This document shows positions 8,044 to 16,521 of a stretch of DNA of 64,000 nucleotides, piece after piece. The notes under the pieces are model-generated. The model was not told the origin of the DNA and searched no databases. It worked only from the letters and a program-made list of their open reading frames with translations. The translations under genes and the position numbers were made by a program. Position 1 is the first letter of the stretch. Each line of letters opens with the position of its first letter. The DNA comes from Woeseiaceae bacterium. Lineage in GTDB: Bacteria; Pseudomonadota; Gammaproteobacteria; Steroidobacterales; Woeseiaceae. The DNA is taken from contig JAJFKP010000027.1 in the NCBI GenBank assembly GCA_021773135.1, positions 62,001 through 126,000 on the forward strand. The letters run 5' to 3'.

Positions 8044-9651
8044 ATGAGCAGCACGATGAGCCAGAGATGGTTTGCAAACATTTTCCTGAAATCCGAGTCG
8101 TATCAACGCACTGGGTCAGGCGCATTGGTGACCGCACTTTTTCTGTTGGCGGCCACGGCGGCAACTGTATATGCACAAGAAACGGTCAACTACGATGAGG
8201 TAGCAGCAGCCGATCCGACAGCCGATTGGATTTCCGATGAAGAGCTGGCGGATGATGCAGACGGTGGCGGCGATTTTCTCGCAAGCGATATTGTCGACGA
8301 CGAGCTCGGTGAACATATCGACACCCCTGAGGGCGCATTTGTCGGCCCACCAACGCCCGAACTCACAGGTGAACCAGGGCCGGAAAGCAGCAGCGCAAAA
8401 CCGCCGGTGGCGGCGAATATTGATTTATCGCAGCCTGTCGCTCCGTCGGAAGTGCTGGAAAGCATCGACATCGGCATGATTGCGCCTCCGGTGGAGCCAA
8501 CGCTGGCCGTGTACGCGCAAAAATCATTGTTAATGCTGGGCGCGGAGGTCGCTGCGAGCACCTCGACGCGACTAGCCTGGTCTCCGGCGCAAAGCTTTGC
8601 CGGAATTGCGGCACCCACGCCGGTACTGGTGGTCAATGGTGCCAATCGTGGGCCAACTTTATGCGTTACCGCGGCAATTCATGGTGATGAGCTAAATGGT
8701 ATCGAAGTGGTTCGACGTGTTCTGTATGACCTTGAGCCTGAACAATTATCCGGCGCGGTCATCGGCGTGCCGATCGTCAACCTGCAGGGCTTCCGCCGTT
8801 CATCGCGTTATCTGCCGGATCGTCGCGATCTGAATCGATATTTTCCGGGGAATCCGAACGGCAGTTCAGCGTCAAGACTTGCGTATTCATTTTTCACCGA
8901 AGTGATTTCGCAGTGTGATGCATTGGTTGATCTGCATACCGGTTCGTTTCAACGTACCAATCTCCCCCAGCTTCGCGCAGACTTGAGAAACCCGAAGGTT
9001 GTAGAACTGACCCAGGGTTTCGGTTCAACGGTTGTGTTGCACAGCGATGGCGCCAAAGGCACGTTGCGACGCGCGGCAACCGATGCGGGAATTCCCACCA
9101 TCACGCTGGAGGCAGGGGGGCCGGCAAGGGTGCAGGATGATGCCGTTTCTCACAGCACGAAGGGCGTGATGACGCTTCTGAATGAGCTGGAAATGTACGA
9201 CAACATTACCGAATGGGGAATCAGGGAACCTGTTTACTACCGCTCCCGATGGATTCGTGCCGACCAGGGCGGTGTCCTGTTCAGCAAGGTTGCCTTGGGC
9301 GAAACCGTCGAGCTGGACCAGCTGTTGGGCACGATTACCGATCCGATTACCAATGTTCAGACCGAGCTGCGGGCAGCGGACCGGGGACGTGTGCTCGGTA
9401 TGGCCCTTGATCAGTTCGTCATGCCAGGCTTCGCCGCATTTCGTATTGGCATCGAGGCGCCGCGTGCGATCGATTTACCGACTGAATCGATAGGTATGAA
9501 ATCGGATACTTCCGAGCAGGAGCAGATCATCCCCGGCGAGAATGCATCTCCTACGCTGGCAGAGATTGACGGCCAGAAAAGCGACGAATACGAAGATTAT
9601 GAGGATGACGAGATTCTCGACGAGCGCGACTATCTTGAGGATTCCGAATAA
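8044..9651 (+). CDS. Exported succinylglutamate desuccinylase / aspartoacylase-like deacylase
   Basis: 535 residues. An N-terminal hydrophobic segment ending YAQ (about residues 23-41) is followed by an acidic, proline-rich linker (about 45-150), then a zinc-dependent M14-like deacylase domain of the AstE/AspA family. Metal ligands are visible in AAIHGDELNG (His213, Glu216) and DLHTG (His298); the arginine-rich RRSSRYLPDRRDLNRYFPG segment is the usual carboxylate-binding region. The C-terminus is strongly acidic (DEYEDYEDDEILDERDYLEDSE pattern). The family hydrolyses N-acyl amino acids, but this branch is exported and lacks arginine-catabolism neighbours, so a periplasmic or surface substrate is more likely. 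ATG at 8056 is an alternative start. Confidence 0.8.
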   Translation: MSSTMSQRWFANIFLKSESYQRTGSGALVTALFLLAATAATVYAQETVNYDEVAAADPTADWISDEELADDADGGGDFLASDIVDDELGEHIDTPEGAFVGPPTPELTGEPGPESSSAKPPVAANIDLSQPVAPSEVLESIDIGMIAPPVEPTLAVYAQKSLLMLGAEVAASTSTRLAWSPAQSFAGIAAPTPVLVVNGANRGPTLCVTAAIHGDELNGIEVVRRVLYDLEPEQLSGAVIGVPIVNLQGFRRSSRYLPDRRDLNRYFPGNPNGSSASRLAYSFFTEVISQCDALVDLHTGSFQRTNLPQLRADLRNPKVVELTQGFGSTVVLHSDGAKGTLRRAATDAGIPTITLEAGGPARVQDDAVSHSTKGVMTLLNELEMYDNITEWGIREPVYYRSRWIRADQGGVLFSKVALGETVELDQLLGTITDPITNVQTELRAADRGRVLGMALDQFVMPGFAAFRIGIEAPRAIDLPTESIGMKSDTSEQEQIIPGENASPTLAEIDGQKSDEYEDYEDDEILDERDYLEDSE

Positions 9652-9753
9652 CGCGTTTGCCTGTGCGAAACCCCGATTGAGCAACTGCGCGATTTCTGTC
9701 AGAAAGCAGTATACTGAGGCCCTTGGGCAGAACTTTGTAGCAATTTCAATATT

Positions 9754-10410
9754 ATGCAGAGATTTTCGAGAAAGTCTCGTAGGTCTGGTGGGGGGCGAAT
9801 CTGGCTGGCATACCTGATGGTTGGCACGCTGTGGTTCGCCATGAGTGCCGCGTACAAAAGCAAAATGCCGAGCAATACTGAAGATATCTGTACTGTCTTC
9901 GAGGACCGGCGCGATTGGTACCAAGCGGCCAAAGACTCTGAAGCGCGTTGGGGCACTCCCGCGCACATACAGATGGCTATCGTGCAGCAGGAGTCATCGT
10001 TTCGCTTTAACGCCCGACCCCCGCGAACCAGCCTGTTGGGATTTATTCCATGGAAGCGTCAGTCCAACGCCTACGGATTCGCTCAGGCGCTGGACGGTAC
10101 CTGGGCTCGCTATCAAAAGGACACGGGCCGAGGGTCTGCGGATCGTGACGATTTCGACGATGCGATCGACTTCATCGGGTGGTACACGAACCTGTCGAAC
10201 CAATCTGAGGGCATCTCCAAGTGGGATCCCTATAACCAGTATCTTGCCTATCACGAGGGTCAGGCCGGCTGGCGCCGCGGCACCTACAACCAGAAAGGCT
10301 GGTTGAAAAAAGCTGCGAAGCGAGTTGATACCCGTGCTCGCCAATGGGGCACTCAGCTTAAACGCTGCGAGGCAGGCCTCAACGATATTTTCTGGATGTT
10401 CAGAAGTTAG
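9754..10410 (+). CDS. Membrane-anchored lysozyme-like (SLT-fold) protein
   Basis: 218 residues. A basic N-terminus and one membrane segment (about 17-33) anchor a periplasmic domain. MAIVQQESSFRFNA carries the catalytic-type glutamate (about Glu80) in the ES motif of soluble lytic transglycosylases, followed by AYGFAQALDGTWARY, which matches the GxxQ motif of that fold. It likely cleaves peptidoglycan glycan strands or is a lysozyme-like cell wall protein. It follows the exported deacylase by about 100 nt; a shared promoter is possible but not shown. Confidence 0.75.
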   Translation: MQRFSRKSRRSGGGRIWLAYLMVGTLWFAMSAAYKSKMPSNTEDICTVFEDRRDWYQAAKDSEARWGTPAHIQMAIVQQESSFRFNARPPRTSLLGFIPWKRQSNAYGFAQALDGTWARYQKDTGRGSADRDDFDDAIDFIGWYTNLSNQSEGISKWDPYNQYLAYHEGQAGWRRGTYNQKGWLKKAAKRVDTRARQWGTQLKRCEAGLNDIFWMFRS

Positions 10411-10469
10411 TTGCTGCCGCAAATTGCGGTGATATTTCACGAACTCGATTGCGCTGCACTATATAAATA

Positions 10470-10498
10470 TTGACATAGATGGCTTAACTGACTATATA
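10470..10498 (+). promoter_or_regulatory. Near-consensus sigma70 promoter for the DUF2306-like/padR pair
   Basis: TTGACA at 10470-10475, a 17-nt spacer, and TATATA at 10493-10498. This is the strongest promoter match seen in the window. It reads toward the membrane-protein gene at 10530 and overlaps the palindrome at 10492-10511. Confidence 0.7.
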
Positions 10499-10511
10499 CT
10501 TACTTATATAG
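10492..10511. promoter_or_regulatory. Perfect palindrome over the -10 box, probable PadR operator
   Basis: CTATATA (10492-10498), a 6-nt spacer, and TATATAG (10505-10511) form a perfect 7-bp inverted repeat covering the -10 element and likely transcription start. A further half-site CTATATA lies at 10459-10465, just upstream of the -35. PadR proteins commonly repress their own operon through such AT-rich palindromes, so the PadR encoded at 11252 is the obvious candidate; this is inference from position. Confidence 0.6.
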
Positions 10512-10529
10512 CTGAAAAAGGTCAGGCGA

Positions 10530-11255
10530 ATGCAATATTTCGGAGAGATCGCACGTTTCGTGCACGTACTATTTGGCGCGATCGGGCTGGTCGCATTCTG
10601 GGTTCCGGTGGTCACGAAAAAAGGGGCAACCACACACGTTCGGTATGGCCGGGTGTTTGTCTGGTCAGCGAATATTGTTCTCGGGTTCGCTGCGCTTGCA
10701 TTGCTTGTGCGAATCGCAGGCCTGGCAGGCCAGGGTGTTGGCCCGTCGGATGAGCCAGCCCAGTTCGCTTTTATTGTTTTCCTGGGATACCTCACTTTTG
10801 TCACCTACGTCGTGGTCCGCCACGGTATGGCCGTGTTGCGCAATAAGGGCAACCCGGGTGCCTTGCGAACATGTCTGAATATCGCACTGGCGTATGGGTC
10901 CCTCGCCGCAAGTCTCGGAATCGTTCTCTACGCCCTGATGTTATCGCCGCCGAACAAGATTCTGCTGTTTGCTTTGAGTCCAATCGGAATCGGTAACGGT
11001 GTGGGCATACTTCGTTACATGAATAGTGCAACACCTTCTCGCCGTGCCTGGATGTACGAGCATATTGGCGCGATGCTTGGTGCCGGCATCGCATTCCACA
11101 CCGCGTTTGCAGTTTTCGGTGCAGCACGCCTTTTCGATATCGGACTATCTGGCTGGGTCGCTGTCATTCCCTGGATTCTGCCAACGTTAGTAGGTATTCC
11201 AGCGATTACGCTCTGGACGCGGCACTATCGCCGTAAGTTCGGTGAAGTTGCGTGA
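10530..11255 (+). CDS. Polytopic membrane protein, DUF2306-like
   Basis: 241 residues with about six to seven membrane segments. The N-terminal helix FVHVLFGAIGLVAFWVPVV, then a loop with HVRYGRVFVWSANI, resembles the HRRLGR motif of DUF2306-type predicted membrane proteins, whose function is unknown. The gene is translationally coupled to the PadR regulator (4-nt GTGA overlap), and the pair sits behind a strong promoter with a palindrome. PadR-controlled membrane proteins are often transporters or stress proteins, but nothing here specifies a substrate. Confidence 0.65.
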   Translation: MQYFGEIARFVHVLFGAIGLVAFWVPVVTKKGATTHVRYGRVFVWSANIVLGFAALALLVRIAGLAGQGVGPSDEPAQFAFIVFLGYLTFVTYVVVRHGMAVLRNKGNPGALRTCLNIALAYGSLAASLGIVLYALMLSPPNKILLFALSPIGIGNGVGILRYMNSATPSRRAWMYEHIGAMLGAGIAFHTAFAVFGAARLFDIGLSGWVAVIPWILPTLVGIPAITLWTRHYRRKFGEVA

Positions 11256-11821
11256 GTCTGAAACACATCATGCTGGGCATGTTGCGCGAGCCGCACAGTG
11301 GTTACGACATCAAAAAGACTTTCGAAAAGTCGCTCAGGAGTTTCTGGCGAGCGGAGCTGTCGCAGATTTATCCGTTACTGCAGAAGATGGAGGATGAAGG
11401 GCTTCTGACGAGCAAGGCTGGCGCTTCCGAAAAAGGCCCGACGCGTCGTGTATATAAACGCTCCGCGAAAGGTCGGGAGCAACTTCAGTCGTGGCTGCTG
11501 GAGGGGCCGGTCGTCGGCACCGAGCGTATCGGTTATCTTGCGCAAACCTACTTTCTTGCCAACCTGAAAGACGACGATAAGGCGATCGAGTTCATGCAGG
11601 ACTTGCGCACCTACCTGAGCGACTGGCTGGCGTCACTTGAAGATGCCGAAGATGAGTGGCGTGCCAATGACCCCGGTTATCCCGATAAACTATCGGACGA
11701 ATCGTTTTATCCACAACTCACGCTTGATATGGGGCTTGCCAAAGTGCGCGTCGGCGTGGAATGGTGCGATCGTTCGATTGCACGGATTCGTGATCGACAG
11801 GCGAAAAGAAATAACGCCTAG
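11252..11821 (+). CDS. PadR family transcriptional regulator
   Basis: 189 residues. The N-terminal winged helix begins SLKHIMLGMLREPHSGYDIKKTF and continues SQIYPLLQKMEDEGLLTS, the characteristic PadR signature, ending with the wing KGPTRRVYKRSAKG. The C-terminal half (about 90-185) is the helical dimerisation domain (PadR family, Vir C-like). The start is GTG, overlapping the upstream stop by 4 nt. It probably controls its own operon through the palindrome at 10492-10511. The effector is unknown. Confidence 0.88.
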   Translation: MSLKHIMLGMLREPHSGYDIKKTFEKSLRSFWRAELSQIYPLLQKMEDEGLLTSKAGASEKGPTRRVYKRSAKGREQLQSWLLEGPVVGTERIGYLAQTYFLANLKDDDKAIEFMQDLRTYLSDWLASLEDAEDEWRANDPGYPDKLSDESFYPQLTLDMGLAKVRVGVEWCDRSIARIRDRQAKRNNA

Positions 11822-11946
11822 ACGGTATGCGCGTGGTCTGGTGGCATGATCATAGCCAACCGCATTGCTACTTCCGCTGTTGCTGCATCAGCTGCAATGC
11901 GATGTCGAATTATTGAAGTTGCTCGTGATTGAACTTCGAATTCCGC

Positions 11947-13236
11947 TCAGTGTTTCACCGGGTAAGCCGGTGAAGAACTCTTGATGCCAATTATTCTGAA
12001 GATGCGTTTCGCTGCACCGGCAATCAGTCTGCCGGCGAGGCGCAGGCCTGGCATCGGATCGTCCCACGCAAAATACATCCCGTTCCTTGGTTTGAATGCC
12101 AATTTTGCGTAAGACGCCAGCACTTTTAAAACCGGCGTCCGGTCAGCATGCAGGCTCATCAGGTCGAATTTCAGGTCCAGAAAATAGATGCCGTTTTCCT
12201 GTGTTGTTCCGGAGTGTTGGACCTCCTGTTCGACTGCCACCCTGTAGCTGTTCCAGACCGTTGGCATACCACAGGCCTCATCGAAGCCGACGTTGGCAGG
12301 GAGCCGCGGATTGATTTCGATGTATTTGTAGCACGAGTCCCTGTCGTCCCAGCGAAACTCGACCCCAGCATGGCCGACGTATTCCAGCTTCTCGCCCAGC
12401 TCCCGCGTCAGTTTTTCTATTTCAGGGTTGGCGGCGGATACTGCAAAGGTGCTGCCACCGAAATGCGCCGGGTATGCGCGAAGTTTCTGTTTGACGCCGC
12501 AGTCGAGCAGTTCATGCTTCCGGCTAAAGGTACAGCTGCTGACCCACGAATAACTGTCCGGTCCGGGTATGACTTCCTGCGCGAGCAGGCTGGGAATTGC
12601 ATCCCGCCATCGGTCGTAAAAAATTCTTAGAGATTCTGCATCCAGTACAACCTCATTTTTCTTGGGGAACTGGCTGCTAGCGACAAACAGATACGGTTTA
12701 AAAATCATTGGAAAACGGAGCTGTCGTTCGAGATCTGCCGGGTCTGGCGGCAAATCCTGAATGGTCTTTGGCAGGTCAAATCCCAGCGACGCAATCAGCC
12801 GCGTCTCCTGCCGTTTGTCATTCAACGCCTGCAACACACTTCGTTTGGGAATTGCAAAACGAAACTTTCGCCGTAGCGCTTCTTCGTGGCGCGATATGAG
12901 CTCAACCAGCCGGTCGGAGTTGGTCAGAATTACGGCGCCCTGAGCGGGCATTTCATCGAGTATCTTAAGCAGGCACTTCTCGCGTTCATCGTCGGTGCCA
13001 TACAGGCGAATGGATGACTGCGGATAGCGCGAGTCCAGTGACGGGTCGGTCGCATCGTAAGCAATGGTGGTAACCGCGATTCCCCGACGCGCGAGTGCGC
13101 GTACGGCACCCAGTCCGCCGGTGCCGTGTGACAACACAATTGCAGGAACATTCCTTGTCACGTTCTTATTATTATTTTGACCGAACCCGATGATTGATCC
13201 AGGTGACCAATCATCATTGAATCGTTTATTGAACAA
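11947..13236 (-). CDS. ATP-grasp ligase-like protein
   Basis: 429 residues. The N-terminal part (about 30-130) begins AIVLSHGTGGLGAVRALARRGIAVTTI, a pre-ATP-grasp Rossmann-like fold. The ATP-grasp core runs from about 140 to 330: FPMIFKPYLF (ATP-binding lysine strand), LAQEVIPGPDSYSW, and YKYIEINPRLPAN, the ExNxR metal-binding motif. The family joins a carboxylate to an amine or thiol using ATP. The C-terminal 80 residues are basic and amphipathic. It diverges from the glycosyltransferase fusion across a 110-bp AT-rich space. Related ATP-grasp proteins occur in capsule, peptide-natural-product and carbohydrate-modification loci; the neighbours here favour a surface-sugar role. Confidence 0.78.
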   Translation of the reverse strand: MFNKRFNDDWSPGSIIGFGQNNNKNVTRNVPAIVLSHGTGGLGAVRALARRGIAVTTIAYDATDPSLDSRYPQSSIRLYGTDDEREKCLLKILDEMPAQGAVILTNSDRLVELISRHEEALRRKFRFAIPKRSVLQALNDKRQETRLIASLGFDLPKTIQDLPPDPADLERQLRFPMIFKPYLFVASSQFPKKNEVVLDAESLRIFYDRWRDAIPSLLAQEVIPGPDSYSWVSSCTFSRKHELLDCGVKQKLRAYPAHFGGSTFAVSAANPEIEKLTRELGEKLEYVGHAGVEFRWDDRDSCYKYIEINPRLPANVGFDEACGMPTVWNSYRVAVEQEVQHSGTTQENGIYFLDLKFDLMSLHADRTPVLKVLASYAKLAFKPRNGMYFAWDDPMPGLRLAGRLIAGAAKRIFRIIGIKSSSPAYPVKH

Positions 13237-13346
13237 CAGTTTACTACGGGAAACATATGTAATTTATATTAATTTCGGGAATATGTAACAAATGCGTTGA
13301 AAAGCCGCGCTAACGTTTTCAAGGTAGGCGGAGTACGGAGAGTTTC

Positions 13347-14711
13347 ATGATTTCCATAATAATAAGAACAAAAAACGAAGAACGCTGGATCGGATCCTGT
13401 CTCGAAATGATATCCAGGCAGTCGCGCCAGGACTTCGAGGTGGTGCTGGTCGATAACAACAGCACGGATAGAACCGTCGACAAGGCCCTCCAGTATGGTG
13501 CGAAGCTCGTTACGATAGATCAGTTCATGCCCGGAGAAGCGATCAATCGGGGCATCAAAGCGTCGACGGGCGACCTGATTGTGGTACTTTCTGGCCACTG
13601 CATACCCGTTGACGAACACTGGCTACAGAACCTGGTGAGTGAGCTGGACGACGAGGAGGTTGGTGGCATCTACGGCCGACAGGAGCCGCTCGCTTTTACG
13701 CCAGACCTGGACAAGCGCGATCTATTGATTTCTTTTGGCCTGGATCGTCGGGAACAATTCAAAGACAGCTTCTTCCATAACGCGAACAGCGCGTTTCGGC
13801 GAAGCATGTGGGATCGATTCCCTTTTGACGCAACCGTGACGAATATCGAAGATCGCATCTGGGCACATACCGTTCAGAGCGCGGGATTCAAAATCGTTTA
13901 CGAGCCGAGCGCCAGTGTCTATCACTATCACGGTATTCACCAGGAAGCGGACCCGGATCGCTGTGGCAGCATCATCAGAATCGTCGAGTCGATCGATCCT
14001 CCGATTACCGGCACGGCCAATAATAGAATCGAGCCCTCGCACCTGAACGTGGTCATGGTGGTTCCCGTGCGGGAGGAGGGGTTGAGGTCTCTCGACGGAA
14101 AGCAACTCTACGAATACTCGATTGAACACGCGCGGGCGTCAAAATTTGTAAAAAAGATCGTGGTTTCGACGAACCTCGATGACGTCGCCAGGAAGTCGAC
14201 CGAGGCCGGTGCCGATATCGTGCTGCGACGTTCGAATGGACAATCGAGGTTCGACGTAATTCTGGAGTTGATGATGCAGGCTTCACTACAGGCACTCGAA
14301 GACCAGGGTGTTATTCCCGACGTCATCGTTATGCTGGAGCCGACATTTCCGTTCCGCGATGCGACAATCCTCGATACCTTGATTAGCCAATTTGCTCACG
14401 GTGGTTTCGATACGGTTATCCCGGCAAGAGTGGAATACAATTCCTGCTGGATGGAGGAAGACGGTGCCTTTCGACGCATGGACGACGGCTATATTTCGCG
14501 CGAGTTCAAGACGCCGTTCTACACAGGGCTAAAAGGCCTTTGCTGTGTATGCTCGCCAGCAACCGTGCGCTCTGGCAAGCTCTTTGGTGACAATGTAGGT
14601 CTTTACAAAATGGACGACACGCTGCCGATGTTTGAGGTTCGATCTGACTCAGATGCGCAGATTGCCCAAGCGTTGCTGCAAACGAAGAACAACGTGGCGA
14701 GTGTCCATTAA
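13347..14711 (+). CDS. Fusion of GT2 glycosyltransferase and CMP-sugar synthetase-like domain
   Basis: 454 residues in two parts. Residues 1-220 are a family-2 glycosyltransferase: MISIIIRTKNEERWI, VLVDNNSTDRTVD, then SGHCIPVDEHWL where most GT2 enzymes have a DxD. Residues 230-454 resemble the acylneuraminate cytidylyltransferase (NeuA) family: LNVVMVVPVREEGLRSLDGK at the position of the nucleotide-binding loop, and VIVMLEPTFPFRDATILDTL matching the family LQPTSPLR region. The usual ARxGSK loop is degenerate (VREEGLRS), so catalytic competence is uncertain. Such a protein could activate a sugar acid with CMP and transfer it, or the two halves could be regulatory. No NeuB or NeuC homologue is nearby. 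The Gfo/Idh gene overlaps the 3-prime end by 11 nt. Confidence 0.75.
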   Translation: MISIIIRTKNEERWIGSCLEMISRQSRQDFEVVLVDNNSTDRTVDKALQYGAKLVTIDQFMPGEAINRGIKASTGDLIVVLSGHCIPVDEHWLQNLVSELDDEEVGGIYGRQEPLAFTPDLDKRDLLISFGLDRREQFKDSFFHNANSAFRRSMWDRFPFDATVTNIEDRIWAHTVQSAGFKIVYEPSASVYHYHGIHQEADPDRCGSIIRIVESIDPPITGTANNRIEPSHLNVVMVVPVREEGLRSLDGKQLYEYSIEHARASKFVKKIVVSTNLDDVARKSTEAGADIVLRRSNGQSRFDVILELMMQASLQALEDQGVIPDVIVMLEPTFPFRDATILDTLISQFAHGGFDTVIPARVEYNSCWMEEDGAFRRMDDGYISREFKTPFYTGLKGLCCVCSPATVRSGKLFGDNVGLYKMDDTLPMFEVRSDSDAQIAQALLQTKNNVASVH

Positions 14712-15696
14712 TAGTCGTTCAATCGAAACCTGCGGCGTAGGAATCGTCGGTCTCGGTCACGTCGCCACGCATCAGATAGATGCGCTGCGCCGCTTGGATG
14801 ATTTTGCACTGGTTGCCGCCTGCGATCATGATCAGGAAGCACGTGCAACGATTTCATCTTCGATCGATTCCTACGAGAACCTCGAATCTATGCTCGAGCG
14901 ACGCGATCTGGACGTGGTCATTGTCGCTACACCGAACAAGCTGCACGTCGAGCACGGCATCCTTGTTATGGAAGCCGGAAAACGGCTGGTTATTGAAAAG
15001 CCTGTCGCGGAGACGTTGGCGGAATTCGAGATTCTTGCTGACAGGAAGAAACGCCTGTCAGCGCATTGCACCGTTGCGCTGCACGCGGCGTTCGGTGTAG
15101 AAGTTGAGTGGTTTGTCACTGAACTGGCAAACGGCAGGTTCGATGAGTTGGCGTTCGATTCGTTTCATTGTCAATTCTATGATCCGTACATCCAGGATAA
15201 TCAGCTACAACCCGGCGCAAACTCGCTAGGTGGATCCTGGATCGATAGTGGCGTCAATGCATTAAGCGTCGTCTGCAGGATTCTGGATCCGGCCACGCTG
15301 GATCTGTCCAACAGCAGGATCAGTCGGCGCTCCGACCTGGATTGCCTCGAGGTCAGCGGCAGCGCGAATTTCACCGTGTCTGATCGGAAGTTGTCGGGAT
15401 TGGGAACAATAGAAACGGACTGGACCACCGGCCAAGATCGGAAAGTGACAACGCTCGGGATTGCAAGAGATTCTCGAAAACTCGTTCTGCACCATTCAAA
15501 CCAGACTGTAGCTTTGGTTGATGGCGGCAAAGAAGAAGTGATTTTCGAATGTAACAACAGCCTGCCACGGTTGACCAATCACTACATTGGCGTGTTCAAC
15601 GACCTGGCGCGTCAGATCCGATTTGATAAAGACAATCTGGATTACAGCCGTCGACTGCATGAGTTTCTATACCGAGCGGAAACGTGGCGCGAGTGA
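14701..15696 (+). CDS. Gfo/Idh/MocA family oxidoreductase
   Basis: 331 residues from a GTG at 14701 that lies inside the end of the preceding gene, implying translational coupling. The N-terminal NAD(P) fold shows CGVGIVGLGHVATHQIDAL, and the catalytic EKPVAETLAEFE segment (EKP motif) follows at about residue 100. The C-terminal sheet domain occupies the rest. The family oxidises, reduces or epimerises sugar hydroxyls, often on nucleotide sugars in surface-polysaccharide pathways. Coupling with the GT2/CMP-sugar fusion suggests it makes or modifies the sugar that protein uses. Confidence 0.82.
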   Translation: MSINSRSIETCGVGIVGLGHVATHQIDALRRLDDFALVAACDHDQEARATISSSIDSYENLESMLERRDLDVVIVATPNKLHVEHGILVMEAGKRLVIEKPVAETLAEFEILADRKKRLSAHCTVALHAAFGVEVEWFVTELANGRFDELAFDSFHCQFYDPYIQDNQLQPGANSLGGSWIDSGVNALSVVCRILDPATLDLSNSRISRRSDLDCLEVSGSANFTVSDRKLSGLGTIETDWTTGQDRKVTTLGIARDSRKLVLHHSNQTVALVDGGKEEVIFECNNSLPRLTNHYIGVFNDLARQIRFDKDNLDYSRRLHEFLYRAETWRE

Positions 15697-16119
15697 CGTG
15701 AGTCTGTGCGGAGTCGGGCCAGACTCTGAAGGTGAGGGCTTTCCATTCACAAACGATTGCGGCCATTCGGTTGGCGTAGACGGCTGTCATCGTGGTCCTA
15801 TGTCCATTCGAATAAAGATCATTCCGCACCGGGCTTTTGCGGATAAATCGAGCTGTCGTTATCCAATCGCCCAACCATCATCGTCGTTGTAGCGAAGAAA
15901 ATAATTGACGCTTGGTCGATTCCGCAGCGAACCTATTGTGAAAACTCGCAGATTGGTTTTACGGTTGAGACACCGGTCGCCCGAAAAGGAAGGGCTGCCT
16001 GCCGGGAAGGTTGAATAAAACTGACAACTCAAACGTTTGCTGTCATCCTGTGACCGCCGATTAAAAGGGTCATTGGCGATTTTAACCAACCTGCTGCCAA
16101 CCAGTAATTCAGGTGCCTA
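15697..16119. other. Intergenic stretch without a gene
   Basis: 423 bases between the oxidoreductase and ligA. Short open frames on both strands have no ribosome site or recognisable content. A GAGTCTG/CAGACTC short inverted repeat just after the oxidoreductase stop could be a weak terminator. I see no convincing promoter, although one for ligA is expected near the right end. Confidence 0.4.
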
Positions 16120-16521
16120 GTGGACAACGAAAACATTCCGACTGATCAGTTACTCGAACCCCCAAATACATTTATGTTTTCCGTCCGTGAATGTGTCAGT
16201 GCTTTTCAGCTCAACCAGTTTTCAATTGGACTAAAAAATCCACAGGAGAGGGCATTGTTTCTGGCCGACGAACGGGCGGCGATGACCGCTTATCGACTTA
16301 GCGATGTTCAAATGGAAATGATTGAGCAGCGAGATTGGACAGGCCTGATTGCCGGTGGCGGTCATGTCCTGGCGATTGTCAAGATCGCGTATTCTCTCGG
16401 CATATTGCATCATGAAGTTGGTGCCCATATGTGCGGGATGTCGTACCAGGAAATGAAAGCACAATTGCCTTGCGAATCTGATTTATTGCCTCAGGATATC
16501 GACTCCCGAGGACAACAATAG
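16120..16521 (+). CDS. ligA: Protocatechuate 4,5-dioxygenase alpha-chain-like (LigA)
   Basis: 133 residues matching the small LigA chain: NQFSIGLKNPQERALFLADERAAMTAYRL followed by MIEQRDWTGLIAGGGHVLAIVKIAYSLG, the helical layout that caps the active site of the catalytic beta chain. LigA and LigB together form type II extradiol dioxygenases that open protocatechuate or related catechols between carbons 4 and 5. The start is GTG. The stop shares one base with the ligB start, so the two are co-translated. The true ring substrate is not fixed by sequence. Confidence 0.88.
   Translation: MDNENIPTDQLLEPPNTFMFSVRECVSAFQLNQFSIGLKNPQERALFLADERAAMTAYRLSDVQMEMIEQRDWTGLIAGGGHVLAIVKIAYSLGILHHEVGAHMCGMSYQEMKAQLPCESDLLPQDIDSRGQQ

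Noticed and set aside
15596-15874. 92-codon minus frame at the end of the Gfo/Idh gene
   Set aside because: Partly antisense to the oxidoreductase, with no start signal or recognisable content.
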